A stretch of DNA of 64,000 nucleotides, taken from NCBI RefSeq assembly GCF_900457465.1, contig NZ_UAUU01000009.1, positions 248,001 through 312,000 of the forward strand, given 5' to 3'. Origin of the DNA: Sphingobacterium multivorum. GTDB lineage: Bacteria; Bacteroidota; Bacteroidia; Sphingobacteriales; Sphingobacteriaceae. Both the position numbers and the translations under genes were made by a program. Each line of letters opens with the position of its first letter. Position 1 is the first letter of the stretch. The notes under the pieces are model-generated. The model was not told where the DNA came from. It did not search any database and worked only from the letters and a program-made list of their open reading frames with translations. Positions 10,417-20,461 of the stretch are shown piece by piece.

Positions 10417-11898
10417 ATGGCAAATTATTTCAACACCTTACCGCTTAGAGAGCAGTTAGAACAATTAAGTCACGCTGAATTCATGGACAACACTGAATTC
10501 ACAGATGGTGTAAATGCTTTAAAAGGTAAAAAAATCGTAATCGTAGGATGTGGTGCGCAAGGCTTGAACCAAGGTTTAAACCTAAGAGATAGCGGACTGG
10601 ACGTTTCTTATGCTTTGCGTAAAGAAGCTATTGAACAAAAAAGAGATTCTTGGAAAAACGCTACGGACAACAACTTTAACGTAGGCACTTACGAAGAATT
10701 GATCCCATCTGCGGATTTAGTTATCAACTTGACTCCAGATAAACAACATACTTCAGTAATCAACGCTGTCATGCCGTTAATGAAAGAAGGTGCTACATTA
10801 TCGTACTCACACGGTTTCAACATCGTTGAAGAAGGTATGCAAATCCGTAAAGATATCACTGTCATCATGGTTGCTCCAAAATGTCCAGGTTCTGAGGTTC
10901 GCGCAGAGTACCTTCGTGGTTTTGGTGTTCCTACCTTAATCGCTGTTCACCCAGAGAATGATCCGCAAGGAAAAGGCTGGGCTGAAGCAAAAGCATACTG
11001 CGTAGGAACAGGTGGACATAAAGCCGGTGTATTGAAATCTTCATTCGTAGCCGAGGTAAAATCAGATTTAATGGGTGAGCAAACGATTCTTTGTGGATTG
11101 TTGCAAACAGGTTCGATCTTATCTTTCGACAAAATGATCGAGAAAGGTATCGAAGCTGGTTACGCATCCAAATTGGTACAATACGGTGTAGAAGTTATCA
11201 CTGAAGCCTTGAAACATGGTGGCGTAAGCGGTATGATGGACCGTTTGAGCAATCCTGCAAAAGTAAAAGCCTTTGAGATCTCTGAAGAATTGAAAGATAT
11301 CATGCGTCCTTTATTCCAAAAACACCAAGATGATATCATGTCAGGTCACTTTAGCAAGACCATGATGGAAGACTGGGCAAATGGTGATGCGAATTTATTG
11401 AAATGGAGAGCCGAAACAGGTGAAACTGCATTCGAAAAGACACCTGCTGGTGATGTTAAAATCAACGAACAAGAATACTTTGACAACTATACACTGATGG
11501 TTGCTTTCATCCGTGCAGGTGTTGAATTGGCATTCGAAACAATGGTTGAAGCAGGTATCAAACCAGAATCAGCATATTATGAATCATTGCACGAAACACC
11601 ATTGATCGCTAACACAATCGCTCGCAAGAAATTGTTCGAAATGAACCGTGTTATCTCTGATACAGCAGAATACGGTTGTTACCTATTCGACCAAGCTTGT
11701 AAACCTTTGTTGGCCGACTTCATGAAAACTGTTGATACTGATCTCGTAGGTAAAAACTTCAATGAAGGTAGAGATGCTGCAGTTGATAACGCACAATTAG
11801 TTGTCATCAATGAAATTCTACGCGATCACCCTGTAGAAATCGTCGGTCGCAAATTGCGCAAAGCGATGACTGCAATGAAAGCCATCAAAACTGTTTAA
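10417..11898 (+). CDS. ilvC: Ketol-acid reductoisomerase, class II (long form)
   Basis: The enzyme uses NADPH and Mg to rearrange and reduce acetolactate or acetohydroxybutyrate. At 493 aa it is the long class II type, similar in size to E. coli IlvC, with a duplicated C-terminal knotted domain. The Rossmann motif GCGAQG lies at 44-49 and is followed by [18 protein letters not shown]. Metal-binding acidic residues occur in the region containing [14 protein letters not shown]. It is between the DinB-like gene and leuC, and a hairpin follows it. Confidence 0.97.
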   Translation: MANYFNTLPLREQLEQLSHAEFMDNTEFTDGVNALKGKKIVIVGCGAQGLNQGLNLRDSGLDVSYALRKEAIEQKRDSWKNATDNNFNVGTYEELIPSADLVINLTPDKQHTSVINAVMPLMKEGATLSYSHGFNIVEEGMQIRKDITVIMVAPKCPGSEVRAEYLRGFGVPTLIAVHPENDPQGKGWAEAKAYCVGTGGHKAGVLKSSFVAEVKSDLMGEQTILCGLLQTGSILSFDKMIEKGIEAGYASKLVQYGVEVITEALKHGGVSGMMDRLSNPAKVKAFEISEELKDIMRPLFQKHQDDIMSGHFSKTMMEDWANGDANLLKWRAETGETAFEKTPAGDVKINEQEYFDNYTLMVAFIRAGVELAFETMVEAGIKPESAYYESLHETPLIANTIARKKLFEMNRVISDTAEYGCYLFDQACKPLLADFMKTVDTDLVGKNFNEGRDAAVDNAQLVVINEILRDHPVEIVGRKLRKAMTAMKAIKTV

Positions 11899-11960
11899 AA
11901 GTCCATACGAAATTATACATGCTCCAAAAATCATGAATATTTCGTAATTTAGTATATCGA

Positions 11961-12001
11961 AATCAAGGTGATATTGAGACATTTGCAATATCACCTTGGT
12001 T
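11961..12001 (+). terminator. Stem-loop between ilvC and leuC, possible intra-operon terminator
   Basis: A perfect 13-bp stem (11964-11976 with 11986-11998) extends by three further pairs, including one G-T, and has a 9-nt loop. The tract after it is only TTCAT, so termination would be partial at best. It may separate ilv and leu expression or stabilise the upstream mRNA. Confidence 0.5.
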
Positions 12002-12032
12002 CATATAAAAATAACATAAGAGAGATTAAAAA

Positions 12033-13430
12033 ATGTCAAAAACATTAGTAGAAAAGATTTGGGATGCGCACGTCGTCAAGCGTGAAGAAGGGTTTCCGGA
12101 TATTATATATATCGACACCCACTTGATTCATGAAGTTACTTCACCTCAAGCTTTCGATGGCTTGCGTAAAAGAGGAATCCCAGTTTTTCGTCCAAAGCAA
12201 ACGGTAGCTACTGCCGACCACAACGTACCGACACTCAATCAACATTTACCGATCAAAGAAGAGCTATCCCGTTATCAAGTTGATATGCTCACCAAAAATT
12301 GTGCTGAATTTGGTATTGAATTATATGGTTTAGGACATCCATACCAAGGGATTGTACACGTTATTGGTCCGGAGCTGGGTATCACCCTACCAGGTAAAAC
12401 GATGGTCTGTGGCGATAGTCATACCTCAACACATGGTGCTTTTGGAGCTATTGCTTTTGGTATTGGAACCTCTCAGGTTGAACAGGTCTTCGCAACACAA
12501 TGTTTGTTGCAGTCGAAGCCAAAAACAATGAAAATTGAAGTCAACGGTACCCTTCAAAAAGGTGTTGGAGCAAAAGATATCATCCTATATATCATCTCTA
12601 AAATCTCTGCTGCGGGCGGTACAGGTTACTTTATTGAATATGCTGGTTCAGCAATCCGTTCTTTAAGCATGGAAGCACGTATGACCATTTGTAATATGAG
12701 TATAGAAATGGGTGCACGTGGAGGCTTAATTGCTCCAGATCAGATCACTTTCGACTACGTAGAAGGCCGTGAATTCGCACCGAAAGGTGAAGAATGGGAT
12801 AAAGCCCTAGCGTACTGGAAAACATTGTATTCTGACGAAGATGCCATCTTTGATAAAGTGTTGACTTTTGATGCTGCAGACATTGCGCCAATGATTACTT
12901 ATGGTACCAATCCAGGCATGGGTATGGGTATTGCGGAGCATATTCCAGCAACTAGCGCACAAGCGGAATCAGAAAGACCATCGTACCAAAAAGCATTGGA
13001 TTACATGGGCTTCAAAGATGACTCAACAGTCTTAGGCAACCGTGTTGATTATGTGTTCATCGGAAGTTGTACCAATTCCCGTATTGAAGATTTACGTGAA
13101 GTAGCTTCATTCGTTAAAGGCAAGCAAAAAGCACAAGACGTTGAAGTATGGATTGTACCGGGCTCAAAACAAGTAGAAAAACAAGCTAAAGAAGAAGGCT
13201 TGGATAAAATATTTGAAGCGGCAGGATTCCAGTTACGTGAACCAGGATGCTCGGCATGTTTAGGTATGAACGAAGATAAAATCCCTGCTGGTAAATATTG
13301 TGTTTCGACTTCAAATAGAAATTTCGAAGGGCGTCAGGGACCGAATGCCCGCACCATGCTGGTATCTCCTTTGACAGCAGCAGCTGCGGCAGTAACAGGT
13401 AAAGTAACAGATGTAAGAGAGTTGATCTAA
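12033..13430 (+). CDS. leuC: 3-isopropylmalate dehydratase, large subunit
   Basis: The 465-aa aconitase-family subunit binds a 4Fe-4S cluster and, with LeuD, isomerises 2- to 3-isopropylmalate in leucine synthesis. Visible marks are TADHNVPT and [16 protein letters not shown]. Cluster cysteines occur in [11 protein letters not shown] and in [12 protein letters not shown], and the family closing segment [12 protein letters not shown] is present. Length is normal. LeuD starts 10 bp downstream. Confidence 0.97.
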   Translation: MSKTLVEKIWDAHVVKREEGFPDIIYIDTHLIHEVTSPQAFDGLRKRGIPVFRPKQTVATADHNVPTLNQHLPIKEELSRYQVDMLTKNCAEFGIELYGLGHPYQGIVHVIGPELGITLPGKTMVCGDSHTSTHGAFGAIAFGIGTSQVEQVFATQCLLQSKPKTMKIEVNGTLQKGVGAKDIILYIISKISAAGGTGYFIEYAGSAIRSLSMEARMTICNMSIEMGARGGLIAPDQITFDYVEGREFAPKGEEWDKALAYWKTLYSDEDAIFDKVLTFDAADIAPMITYGTNPGMGMGIAEHIPATSAQAESERPSYQKALDYMGFKDDSTVLGNRVDYVFIGSCTNSRIEDLREVASFVKGKQKAQDVEVWIVPGSKQVEKQAKEEGLDKIFEAAGFQLREPGCSACLGMNEDKIPAGKYCVSTSNRNFEGRQGPNARTMLVSPLTAAAAAVTGKVTDVRELI

Positions 13431-13440
13431 GCAGAAAAAA

Positions 13441-14031
13441 ATGAAAAAATTTGAAACTTTAACGTCACAGGTAGTCCCTCTACCTATCGAAAATATTGAT
13501 ACCGATCAAATTATACCCGCACGCTTTCTAAAAGCAACTACGCGCGAAGGTTTTGGTGATAATTTATTCCGCGACTGGCGTTTTGATACAGACAATCAGC
13601 CCAAAACTGACTTTGTATTGAACAACCCAACCTATACAGGAAAAATATTGGTTGCCGGTAAAAACTTTGGTTGTGGTTCAAGCCGCGAGCATGCTGCATG
13701 GGCTATTCAAGACTATGGTTTTGACGTGGTCATCAGCTCATTCTTTGCCGATATATTCAAAGGAAATGCCCTTAACAATGGTGTATTACCGATTCAGGTA
13801 CCCGAAGAGTTTTTGGCAAAAATTTTCGAATTGGTGCACCAAAATCCGACAACAGCGATTATCGTTGATCTTGAAAAACAAACAGTCATGTTGACAGAGA
13901 CAGGTGATCAATTTGAGTTTGAAATCAATCCATACAAAAAATCATGTTTGATCAATGGATATGATGACATTGATTTTATCCTTAACCAAAAAGATTCAAT
14001 CGAAGCATTTGAAGCAAACAGACAATGGTAG
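13441..14031 (+). CDS. leuD: 3-isopropylmalate dehydratase, small subunit
   Basis: The 196-aa swivel-domain subunit pairs with LeuC. The family motifs [14 protein letters not shown] and [15 protein letters not shown] are clear. The end overlaps the start of the following ABC ATPase by 7 bp, so these two are translationally linked. Confidence 0.97.
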   Translation: MKKFETLTSQVVPLPIENIDTDQIIPARFLKATTREGFGDNLFRDWRFDTDNQPKTDFVLNNPTYTGKILVAGKNFGCGSSREHAAWAIQDYGFDVVISSFFADIFKGNALNNGVLPIQVPEEFLAKIFELVHQNPTTAIIVDLEKQTVMLTETGDQFEFEINPYKKSCLINGYDDIDFILNQKDSIEAFEANRQW

Positions 14032-15503
14032 ATCCTGTCGTCCATATTGCCAATTTAACCATTCAGTACGGTAAAGATACCGTACTGCACGACTTAAATT
14101 GGCAAATTTTTCCTGGCGAGCAATGGATCTTAGGCGGTCCGAGCGGTACAGGAAAAACCACACTTGCAAAAGCGATTGCCGGGCAATTGAAGTATGAAGG
14201 CGAGATCACATTCCACCTTGATCCAACGAGCCCACTGCCGGCAAAAATTCATTACGTTTCCAATTGGTTTCAATTTACCAATCTTGAAGGCGATCGCAAT
14301 TTCTATTACCAACAGCGCTACAACAAATTTGCAAAAAACGATACATTAACGGTTTTTGCTGAGTTGAAACATTTTGCGCAAGAAGAACAGCTTTCTTTTG
14401 AAAATGTACGTTCTTACCTGAACATTTTCGGATTCGAAAATTTCAAAGATCAGCAGTTGATTGAACTTTCGAGTGGCGAACACAAGAGGCTGCAATTGAT
14501 TAAAGCTCTGTGGCTTCAACCTCAGGTGCTCATTATCGACCAGCCTTATACAGGACTAGATGCACAGTCTCGGGAAGATCTCAATCAGATTTTCGATCAG
14601 CTTGCGGATAAAGGGGTCACCTTGTTGTTGATCAGTAATGATGACGAACAACCGGATTGTATCAATCGTTTTGCGGAAATTCAGGAAGGTAAAATCAGGA
14701 TTCGCCAACGGAGTGAAGAGCTATCCAAAGGCTTGCCCCGAACAAGAAAGGCGCTGCCTTATTTTCTACAACAGGCTCCTCAGGTATCCGCCCAGGTCAT
14801 GGTAAAAATGAACAAAATCAATATTTCATACGGCGAAAAACAAGTCTTAAAGAATATTGACTGGGAAGTAAAAGCCGGTGAAAAATGGTTGCTACAAGGG
14901 CATAATGGTTCAGGAAAATCAACTTTGCTTAGTCTCATCAACGGCGATCATCCACAGGCTTACGCTAATGACATCCATCTTTTTGGCAAAAAAAGAGGAT
15001 CTGGAGAAAGTATTTGGGATATCAAAGAACATTTGGGTATTATATCGCCAGAATTGCATTGGTACTATGATATGAATGCCAACGTTGGGCAGACGATTGC
15101 TTCTGGATTTTTTGATTCCATGAGCCTATACCAGCGATTAGGGTTTGAACAACAGCAAAAGCTCGAGCAAATTCTCCATTTTTTTGACCTTAAAGAGGTT
15201 AAACACAAAACCTTGGGGTCGTTACCATTAGGCCAACAACGTTTGGTCCTATTGGCTCGCACGATCGTGAAACATCCAGAATTGCTGATTTTGGACGAAC
15301 CTTGTCAGGGTTTAGACCAAGAGCAGACCCAGTATTTCAACGACGTCATCGATGACCTCAGTAAAAGTGGCCAGACGCTCATTTATGTAGGTCACTTCCA
15401 AACCCAGCTACCAACGTGCATTGACAATAAAATCGTGTTGGAAAAGGGAGAAGTAAAGGCTATATCCGAAGTTATCCACAAAAAAGAAACTTTATCAACA
15501 TAA
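14025..15503 (+). CDS. Tandem ABC ATPase (ModF/PhrA-like), no membrane domain
   Basis: The 492-aa protein contains two ABC ATPase modules. The first has Walker [11 protein letters not shown] near 39-48, signature LSSGEHKRL and Walker [13 protein letters not shown]. The second has GHNGSGKST, the degenerate signature [10 protein letters not shown] and [12 protein letters not shown]. No transmembrane segment or transporter partner is nearby. This layout matches the ModF/PhrA group, whose role is poorly known. It overlaps leuD by 7 bp and precedes leuB, so it is transcribed with leucine genes. A soluble ribosome-linked ABC-F role is less likely because the linker differs. Confidence 0.82.
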   Translation: MVDPVVHIANLTIQYGKDTVLHDLNWQIFPGEQWILGGPSGTGKTTLAKAIAGQLKYEGEITFHLDPTSPLPAKIHYVSNWFQFTNLEGDRNFYYQQRYNKFAKNDTLTVFAELKHFAQEEQLSFENVRSYLNIFGFENFKDQQLIELSSGEHKRLQLIKALWLQPQVLIIDQPYTGLDAQSREDLNQIFDQLADKGVTLLLISNDDEQPDCINRFAEIQEGKIRIRQRSEELSKGLPRTRKALPYFLQQAPQVSAQVMVKMNKINISYGEKQVLKNIDWEVKAGEKWLLQGHNGSGKSTLLSLINGDHPQAYANDIHLFGKKRGSGESIWDIKEHLGIISPELHWYYDMNANVGQTIASGFFDSMSLYQRLGFEQQQKLEQILHFFDLKEVKHKTLGSLPLGQQRLVLLARTIVKHPELLILDEPCQGLDQEQTQYFNDVIDDLSKSGQTLIYVGHFQTQLPTCIDNKIVLEKGEVKAISEVIHKKETLST

Positions 15504-15610
15504 AAATTGTGGAAAACTTCAATTAATTCGAAAATAAGAACAAAAAAATAAAAAGAGAATCAAGATATCGGAAAACACTGGAAATCAAAAGTCAAAAATA
15601 AAGATAACTC

Positions 15611-15629
15611 AATAGGCTTTAGGCCTATT
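15611..15629 (+). promoter_or_regulatory. Small hairpin upstream of leuB
   Basis: AATAGGC and GCCTATT form a perfect 7-bp stem with a 5-nt loop, followed by TTCC, in the 176-bp gap between the ABC ATPase and leuB. It may be a weak terminator or attenuator. A related half, CAATAGACCTAT, lies about 20 nt further on. Confidence 0.3.
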
Positions 15630-15679
15630 TTCCAAAGTTTCAATAGACCTATCTCTGATAGCTCAATATTAAAAATACA

Positions 15680-16754
15680 ATGAAGAAAAATATTTTAATC
15701 ATACCTGGAGATGGCATAGGCCAAGAAGTAACAACTTGGGGTAAAAAAGTTTTAGAAAAAATAGGTGAAAATTATGGTCATGAGTTCAGCTTTGATGAAG
15801 CTATCATGGGCCATACTGCAATTGAAGCGACAGGCAACCCGCTACCTGATGAGACATTAGCTAAAGCAAAAGCTTCTGATGCGATCCTTTTCGGCGCCAT
15901 TGGCCATATTAAGTATGATAATGATCCTTCTGCTAAGGTAAGACCTGAACAAGGCTTGTTGAAAATCCGTAAAGAACTAGGTCTTTACGCAAATCTTCGT
16001 CCAATCCTTTTATTCGATGAGTTATTGGATGCTTCGAGTTTAAAGCCCGAAATTCTTCAAGGTACAGATATTCTTTTCTTCCGTGAACTGACAGGTGATG
16101 TCTATTTTGGTGAGAAAAATCGCAATGAGGATAATACCTTTGCTTCAGACTTGATGAATTATCACCGTTACGAGGTTGAGCGTATCGCACGTAAAGCTTA
16201 TGATGCAGCACGTACGCGTAACAAAAGACTATGCTCTGTTGATAAAGCCAATGTATTGGAAACATCCCGCCTGTGGAGAGAAGTTGTCCAGGAAATCGCA
16301 AAAGGAATATCCGGATGTTGAAACCGAGCACATGTTTATCGATAATGCGGCCATGCAATTGGTGAAAAATCCAAAGAAATTCGATGTGGTATTGACAGCC
16401 AATCTTTTTGGTGATATCCTGACAGACGAAGCGTCACAGATCGCAGGCTCGATGGGTATGTTGGCTTCTGCTTCCGTAGGTGATGGCACAGGCTTCTTCG
16501 AACCTATCCACGGCTCTGCACACGATATCGCTGGTCAAAATAAAGCAAATCCATTGGCTTCAATTTTATCTGCTGCCTTGATGCTTGATATTAGCTTTGG
16601 TCTACAGGAGGAAGCTAAAGCGGTTACCAATGCTGTTGCAGAAACATTAAAAGCTGGTTGGAGAACCGGTGATATTGCCAACAGCAGCACAGAAGCTTCA
16701 AAAATCTTAGGTACTCAGGAAATGGGTGAAAAAGTATTGGATTTTATTAAATAG
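15680..16754 (+). pseudogene. leuB: 3-isopropylmalate dehydrogenase, frameshifted
   Basis: LeuB oxidises and decarboxylates 3-isopropylmalate with NAD. The frame from 15680 (MKKNILIIPGDGIGQEV) reads correctly to VVQEIAK, then ends in a stop at 16321. The remaining LeuB sequence ([20 protein letters not shown], later [19 protein letters not shown]) continues in the next frame to the stop at 16754. Skipping one G near 16300-16303 (GCAAAAGGAATAT) restores a single protein of about 357 aa, the usual length. All other motifs are intact. A sequencing error, a recent mutation or recoding could each explain it. Confidence 0.92.
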
Positions 16755-16795
16755 TATACCCTTTTTAATTTGTAAATCTTTTGAATTAAGAAATT

Positions 16796-17959
16796 ATGTT
16801 ACACGATCCTAATCATCTTTACATTTTCGACACCACCTTACGTGATGGCGAACAGGTACCAGGCTGCCAATTAACCACTCCGGAGAAAATTGAGATTGCT
16901 AAAGACCTGGAAAAACTAGGGGTGGATATTATCGAAGCCGGTTTCCCAGTGTCTAGCCCTGGTGATTTTCAATCGGTCGTCGAATTATCTAAAGCGGTAA
17001 ACGATGTCATTATATGTGCATTGACCCGTGCCAATCAAAACGATATTGACGTAGCTGCTGAGGCATTAAAATATGCCAAACGCCCACGTATTCACACCGG
17101 TATTGGTTCTTCGGACATGCATATCAAATATAAATTCAACAGCACAAGAGAAGAAATTTTAGAACGTGCCGTTGCGGCTGTAAAACATGCCAAATCCTAT
17201 GTGGAAGATGTCGAGTTTTATGCAGAAGATGCGGGTCGCGCAGACTTGGCATTTCTAGCTAAAATGGTTGAATCGGTGATTGCTGCCGGTGCTACGGTAG
17301 TCAATATCCCCGATACAAACGGTTATTGTCTGCCAGACCAATATGGCTCAAAAATCAATTACCTCAAGGAGAATGTACGCAATATCGATCAGGCAATTAT
17401 TTCCGCACATTGTCACAATGACCTAGGACTTGCAACAGCAAATTCTATCGCTGCCATTCAAAATGGAGCCCGCCAGGTAGAATGTACAATCAACGGTATC
17501 GGTGAACGTGCCGGAAACACGTCGCTTGAAGAAGTGGCCATGATCCTTAAAGTACACAACCAGTCGTTTGGAAGCTTAACATCAAACATCGATAGCCGCA
17601 TGTTTACGTACTTATCGCGCAAGGTAAGTGAAATGATGAACATGCCTGTCCAACCGAATAAAGCAATCGTTGGCCGTAATGCCTTCGCGCATAGCTCGGG
17701 TATTCACCAAGATGGTTTCCTAAAACACCGCGAAAACTATGAGATCATCAGACCAGAAGATGTTGGTTTGGTTGAAGCTGATATTATCCTGACAGCTCGT
17801 TCAGGTAGACATGCCCTTAAGCACCATTTGGAGCGTTTAGGTTTCCATCTTGAAAAAGATGATTTAGCAGATTGCTATCAACGTTTCCTGGTTTTAGCCG
17901 ACGAAAAGAAAAATATTTGTGATGATGACCTAAAAAGCCTCATCCAGGAAAAAATATAA
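16796..17959 (+). CDS. leuA: 2-isopropylmalate synthase, short form lacking the regulatory domain
   Basis: The enzyme condenses acetyl-CoA with 2-oxoisovalerate, the committed step to leucine. The catalytic TIM barrel has [16 protein letters not shown] near 10-25 and the metal-binding [28 protein letters not shown] follows. At 387 aa it lacks the C-terminal LeuA allosteric domain of the usual 500-aa enzymes, so leucine feedback through that domain is not expected. Homocitrate synthase is similar in size, but the leu context decides. It closes the leu cluster before a terminator. Confidence 0.93.
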   Translation: MLHDPNHLYIFDTTLRDGEQVPGCQLTTPEKIEIAKDLEKLGVDIIEAGFPVSSPGDFQSVVELSKAVNDVIICALTRANQNDIDVAAEALKYAKRPRIHTGIGSSDMHIKYKFNSTREEILERAVAAVKHAKSYVEDVEFYAEDAGRADLAFLAKMVESVIAAGATVVNIPDTNGYCLPDQYGSKINYLKENVRNIDQAIISAHCHNDLGLATANSIAAIQNGARQVECTINGIGERAGNTSLEEVAMILKVHNQSFGSLTSNIDSRMFTYLSRKVSEMMNMPVQPNKAIVGRNAFAHSSGIHQDGFLKHRENYEIIRPEDVGLVEADIILTARSGRHALKHHLERLGFHLEKDDLADCYQRFLVLADEKKNICDDDLKSLIQEKI

Positions 17960-17993
17960 AAAAAGGAAGGCTGCAGATGCAGCCTTTTTTTAT
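17957..17993 (+). terminator. Rho-independent terminator after leuA
   Basis: An 8-bp GC-rich stem (17967-17974 with 17979-17986) has an AGAT loop, an A-tract before it and a T-tract after it. It begins directly at the leuA stop. Confidence 0.88.
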
Positions 17994-18173
17994 CATAAGT
18001 ACATTTTTTTTAAAAGGATCCACATGACACATAGCTGATTATTATTTTAGCATGTGTTCAGACGGTCTTCCATTCAAAATCAACTAAATTTAAACACTGT
18101 ATAGGTAGAATCTCTCATATAACAGCGAATATCTGCGTTTTATTTGCTACCTTAACTAGGCAATCATCTAACA

Positions 18174-19421
18174 ATGAATCTATCAACCTTAAACATCAAT
18201 TCAGAAGCTACGCTTGACCGCATCAAGTCTGTGGTCAACAGAACACCGCTTCAATATAATCGGCATCTATCCGAAAAATATGGCGCTGAAGTCTATCTCA
18301 AACGGGAAGATTTACAAGTCGTACGTTCCTATAAATTACGCGGTGCCTACAATAAAATTATTTCCTTAACAGCGGAAGAGCGACAACGTGGCGTTGTATG
18401 TGCCAGCGCAGGCAACCACGCTCAGGGCGTTGCTTTCTCCTGCAATAAACTCGACATCAAAGGCGTGATATTTATGCCGGGTCCGACACCACGCCAAAAG
18501 ATTTCACAAACGGAAATGTGGGGTAACGGTAATGTAGAAATCATCTTGACCGGAGACACTTTTGATGACTGCCAAAAAGCGGCGCTGGCTTATACAGCAG
18601 AGCATGGCATGACTTTCATTCCGCCATTTGATGATCTCAAAGTTGTGGAAGGACAGGGTACTGTAGCCGTTGAAGCTTTACAAGATCTTCCCGATATGGA
18701 CGCCATATTTATCCCAATTGGTGGAGGTGGACTTGCCGCGGGAGCAAGCTATTACCTGAAGAGTAAAAACAAAGCGATCAAATGTTATGGTGTTGAACCC
18801 GAAGGAGCTCCTTCTATGCAAGCGGCTTTGACACATGGCGCACCGATCGAGCTCGAGCATATCAACAAATTTGTTGATGGGGCCGCCGTTAAAAAGATCG
18901 GTGCAACGACATTTGAAATTGCCAAACAGTTGTTGGATGATACACGCTCTATTCCCGAAGGAAAGATCTGTACCTGTATCCTAGAGCTGTACAATAAGGA
19001 TGCAATTGTCGTTGAGCCTGCAGGCGCTCTATCCGTGGCCGCTCTTGAATTTCACAAAGATGAAATTAAAGGTAAGAAAGTCGTCTGCATCATATCCGGT
19101 GGAAACAACGATATCGACCGCATGAGTGAAATCAAAGAATTGTCTCTACTTTACGAAGGGTACAAGCATTATTTTATCGTTCGTTTCCCACAACGTCCAG
19201 GCGCCTTAAAACTCTTCGTTTCTGAAGTATTGGGGCCTAAGGATGATATTACCCGTTTTGAGTTTATCAAAAAAACCGAACGCGAAAGAGGTCCAGCGCT
19301 AGTCGGCATTGAGCTCAACAAGCCTGAGGATTACGAAACACTGATTGAACGCATGAAAGAATATAAGTTTGATGTCATTGAAATCAATAAAGACCAGACA
19401 CTATTTGAATACCTTGTATAA
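18174..19421 (+). CDS. ilvA: Threonine dehydratase (ammonia-lyase), biosynthetic
   Basis: This PLP enzyme turns threonine into 2-oxobutyrate, the entry step to isoleucine. The PLP lysine lies in SYKLRGAYNKI near 48-58. SAGNHAQGVAFS and the glycine loop IPIGGGGLAAGA follow. The C-terminal ~85 residues form one ACT-like regulatory domain (HYFIVRFPQRPGALKLFVSE). At 415 aa it is the single-ACT form. It has its own upstream gap of 214 bp and its own terminator, so it is a separate unit beside the ilv-leu operon. Confidence 0.95.
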   Translation: MNLSTLNINSEATLDRIKSVVNRTPLQYNRHLSEKYGAEVYLKREDLQVVRSYKLRGAYNKIISLTAEERQRGVVCASAGNHAQGVAFSCNKLDIKGVIFMPGPTPRQKISQTEMWGNGNVEIILTGDTFDDCQKAALAYTAEHGMTFIPPFDDLKVVEGQGTVAVEALQDLPDMDAIFIPIGGGGLAAGASYYLKSKNKAIKCYGVEPEGAPSMQAALTHGAPIELEHINKFVDGAAVKKIGATTFEIAKQLLDDTRSIPEGKICTCILELYNKDAIVVEPAGALSVAALEFHKDEIKGKKVVCIISGGNNDIDRMSEIKELSLLYEGYKHYFIVRFPQRPGALKLFVSEVLGPKDDITRFEFIKKTERERGPALVGIELNKPEDYETLIERMKEYKFDVIEINKDQTLFEYLV

Positions 19422-19430
19422 GTAAAAGCG

Positions 19431-19480
19431 TATAAACAGAAAAAAGCTCGTGCACAAATCACGGGCTTTTTCTGTTTATA
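19431..19480 (+). terminator. Terminator after ilvA
   Basis: A long stem of about 21 bp (19431-19452 with 19460-19480), with one bulged A and one G-T pair, carries a T-rich 3' side. It starts 10 bp after the ilvA stop. Confidence 0.85.
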
Positions 19481-19676
19481 AGAATACAATTGCCATTCCC
19501 CAAATATTCAAAAAAAACTAACAATTCCATCACCTAAAAAATCGTATATTTCCGTTATTAAAAGATATTCAATAGCTTAGGAGAGAGCGATAAATTATTT
19601 TTATTTGACCAAAGGCATATTGCATATAAAAAGTAATTTATCTAAGTTTAATTGTTTAATCAATACTATACGAAAA

Positions 19677-20192
19677 ATGAGAGTACTAATTTTAACGATT
19701 CTGACCTTAATAGGTCAACTTACTTTTGCTCAGACCGACAAAAGTAAACGCCCAAGTCCTCCAGACAACACTAAGGTAACCACCACCGATGGTGTCACGA
19801 TTGACATTAATTATAGCCGCCCTTCATTGAAAGGCCGTCAGCTTGGTGTTGATATCGCCCCTATCGGTATTGTATGGCGTACTGGAGCAAATGAAGCGAC
19901 CACCATCGAATTTAATAAAGATGTATTGGTTGAAGGCAAGAAATTAGCTGCTGGTAAATATGGCCTTTACAGCATCCCTGGAGAACACGAAACAACAATT
20001 ATGTTCAATAAAGTGTGGAATCAGTGGGGAACAAAATATGATGCCAACGAAGATGCTTTACGTGTTTCTGTTAGCAATGCCACAGCAAGCAATTCACAGG
20101 AACAATTTAAGATCAATGCAACTCCGCAAGGAACCGTCTCTTTAGAATGGGGACAGTATGTCGTTCCGTTTATGGTTAAAGCGAGTAAATAG
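19677..20192 (+). CDS. Secreted DUF2911 protein
   Basis: From the ATG at 19677 the 171-aa protein has a clean signal peptide (MRVLILTILTLIGQLTFAQ). The DUF2911 pattern follows: TTDGVTIDINYSRPSLKGRQ, then VWRTGANEATTIEFNKDV, AAGKYGLYSIPG and IMFNKVWNQWG. The frame is open upstream to 19605, but that extension would precede the signal peptide and is rejected. DUF2911 proteins are periplasmic and common in Bacteroidota; their role is unknown. It is monocistronic and convergent with the S9 peptidase. Confidence 0.88.
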   Translation: MRVLILTILTLIGQLTFAQTDKSKRPSPPDNTKVTTTDGVTIDINYSRPSLKGRQLGVDIAPIGIVWRTGANEATTIEFNKDVLVEGKKLAAGKYGLYSIPGEHETTIMFNKVWNQWGTKYDANEDALRVSVSNATASNSQEQFKINATPQGTVSLEWGQYVVPFMVKASK

Positions 20193-20369
20193 CTACAAAA
20201 TATTTATCATCTTGCAAGAATAGAGGCTATGAAAGTAGACACAAGGTATATTCTGAGCAATAACCGAGTGAAAGGAGTGTATTGAAGTCAATGAGTCTGA
20301 ACAATTTTTATAAACAGAACGATTGAGATCATTGGTACTTAATGAAAAAAAACAGGCCTCAAGAAAATA

Positions 20370-20424
20370 AACACTTAAATAGAAAAAGGGAATAATAATT
20401 ATTTCCTTTTTCTATTTAAGTGTT
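20370..20424. terminator. Long bidirectional terminator hairpin
   Basis: Two perfect 20-bp arms (20370-20389 and 20405-20424) surround an AT-rich centre that pairs further, making a stem of about 26 bp. It lies between the convergent DUF2911 and S9 peptidase genes and serves either direction. Confidence 0.8.
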
Positions 20425-20461
20425 CACTCTGTAATGCTATTGATTTCGGTTAGTTAAATGG

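Noticed and set aside
16290..16312. Programmed frameshifting in leuB
   Set aside because: The change needed is +1 at AAA-GGA with no stop or rare-codon pause at the site, and no such recoding is known to me in leuB. A plain indel is simpler.
15933..16358. 141-codon minus frame spanning the leuB break
   Set aside because: Opposite the leuB sequence, with no domain; an artefact of the plus-strand codons.
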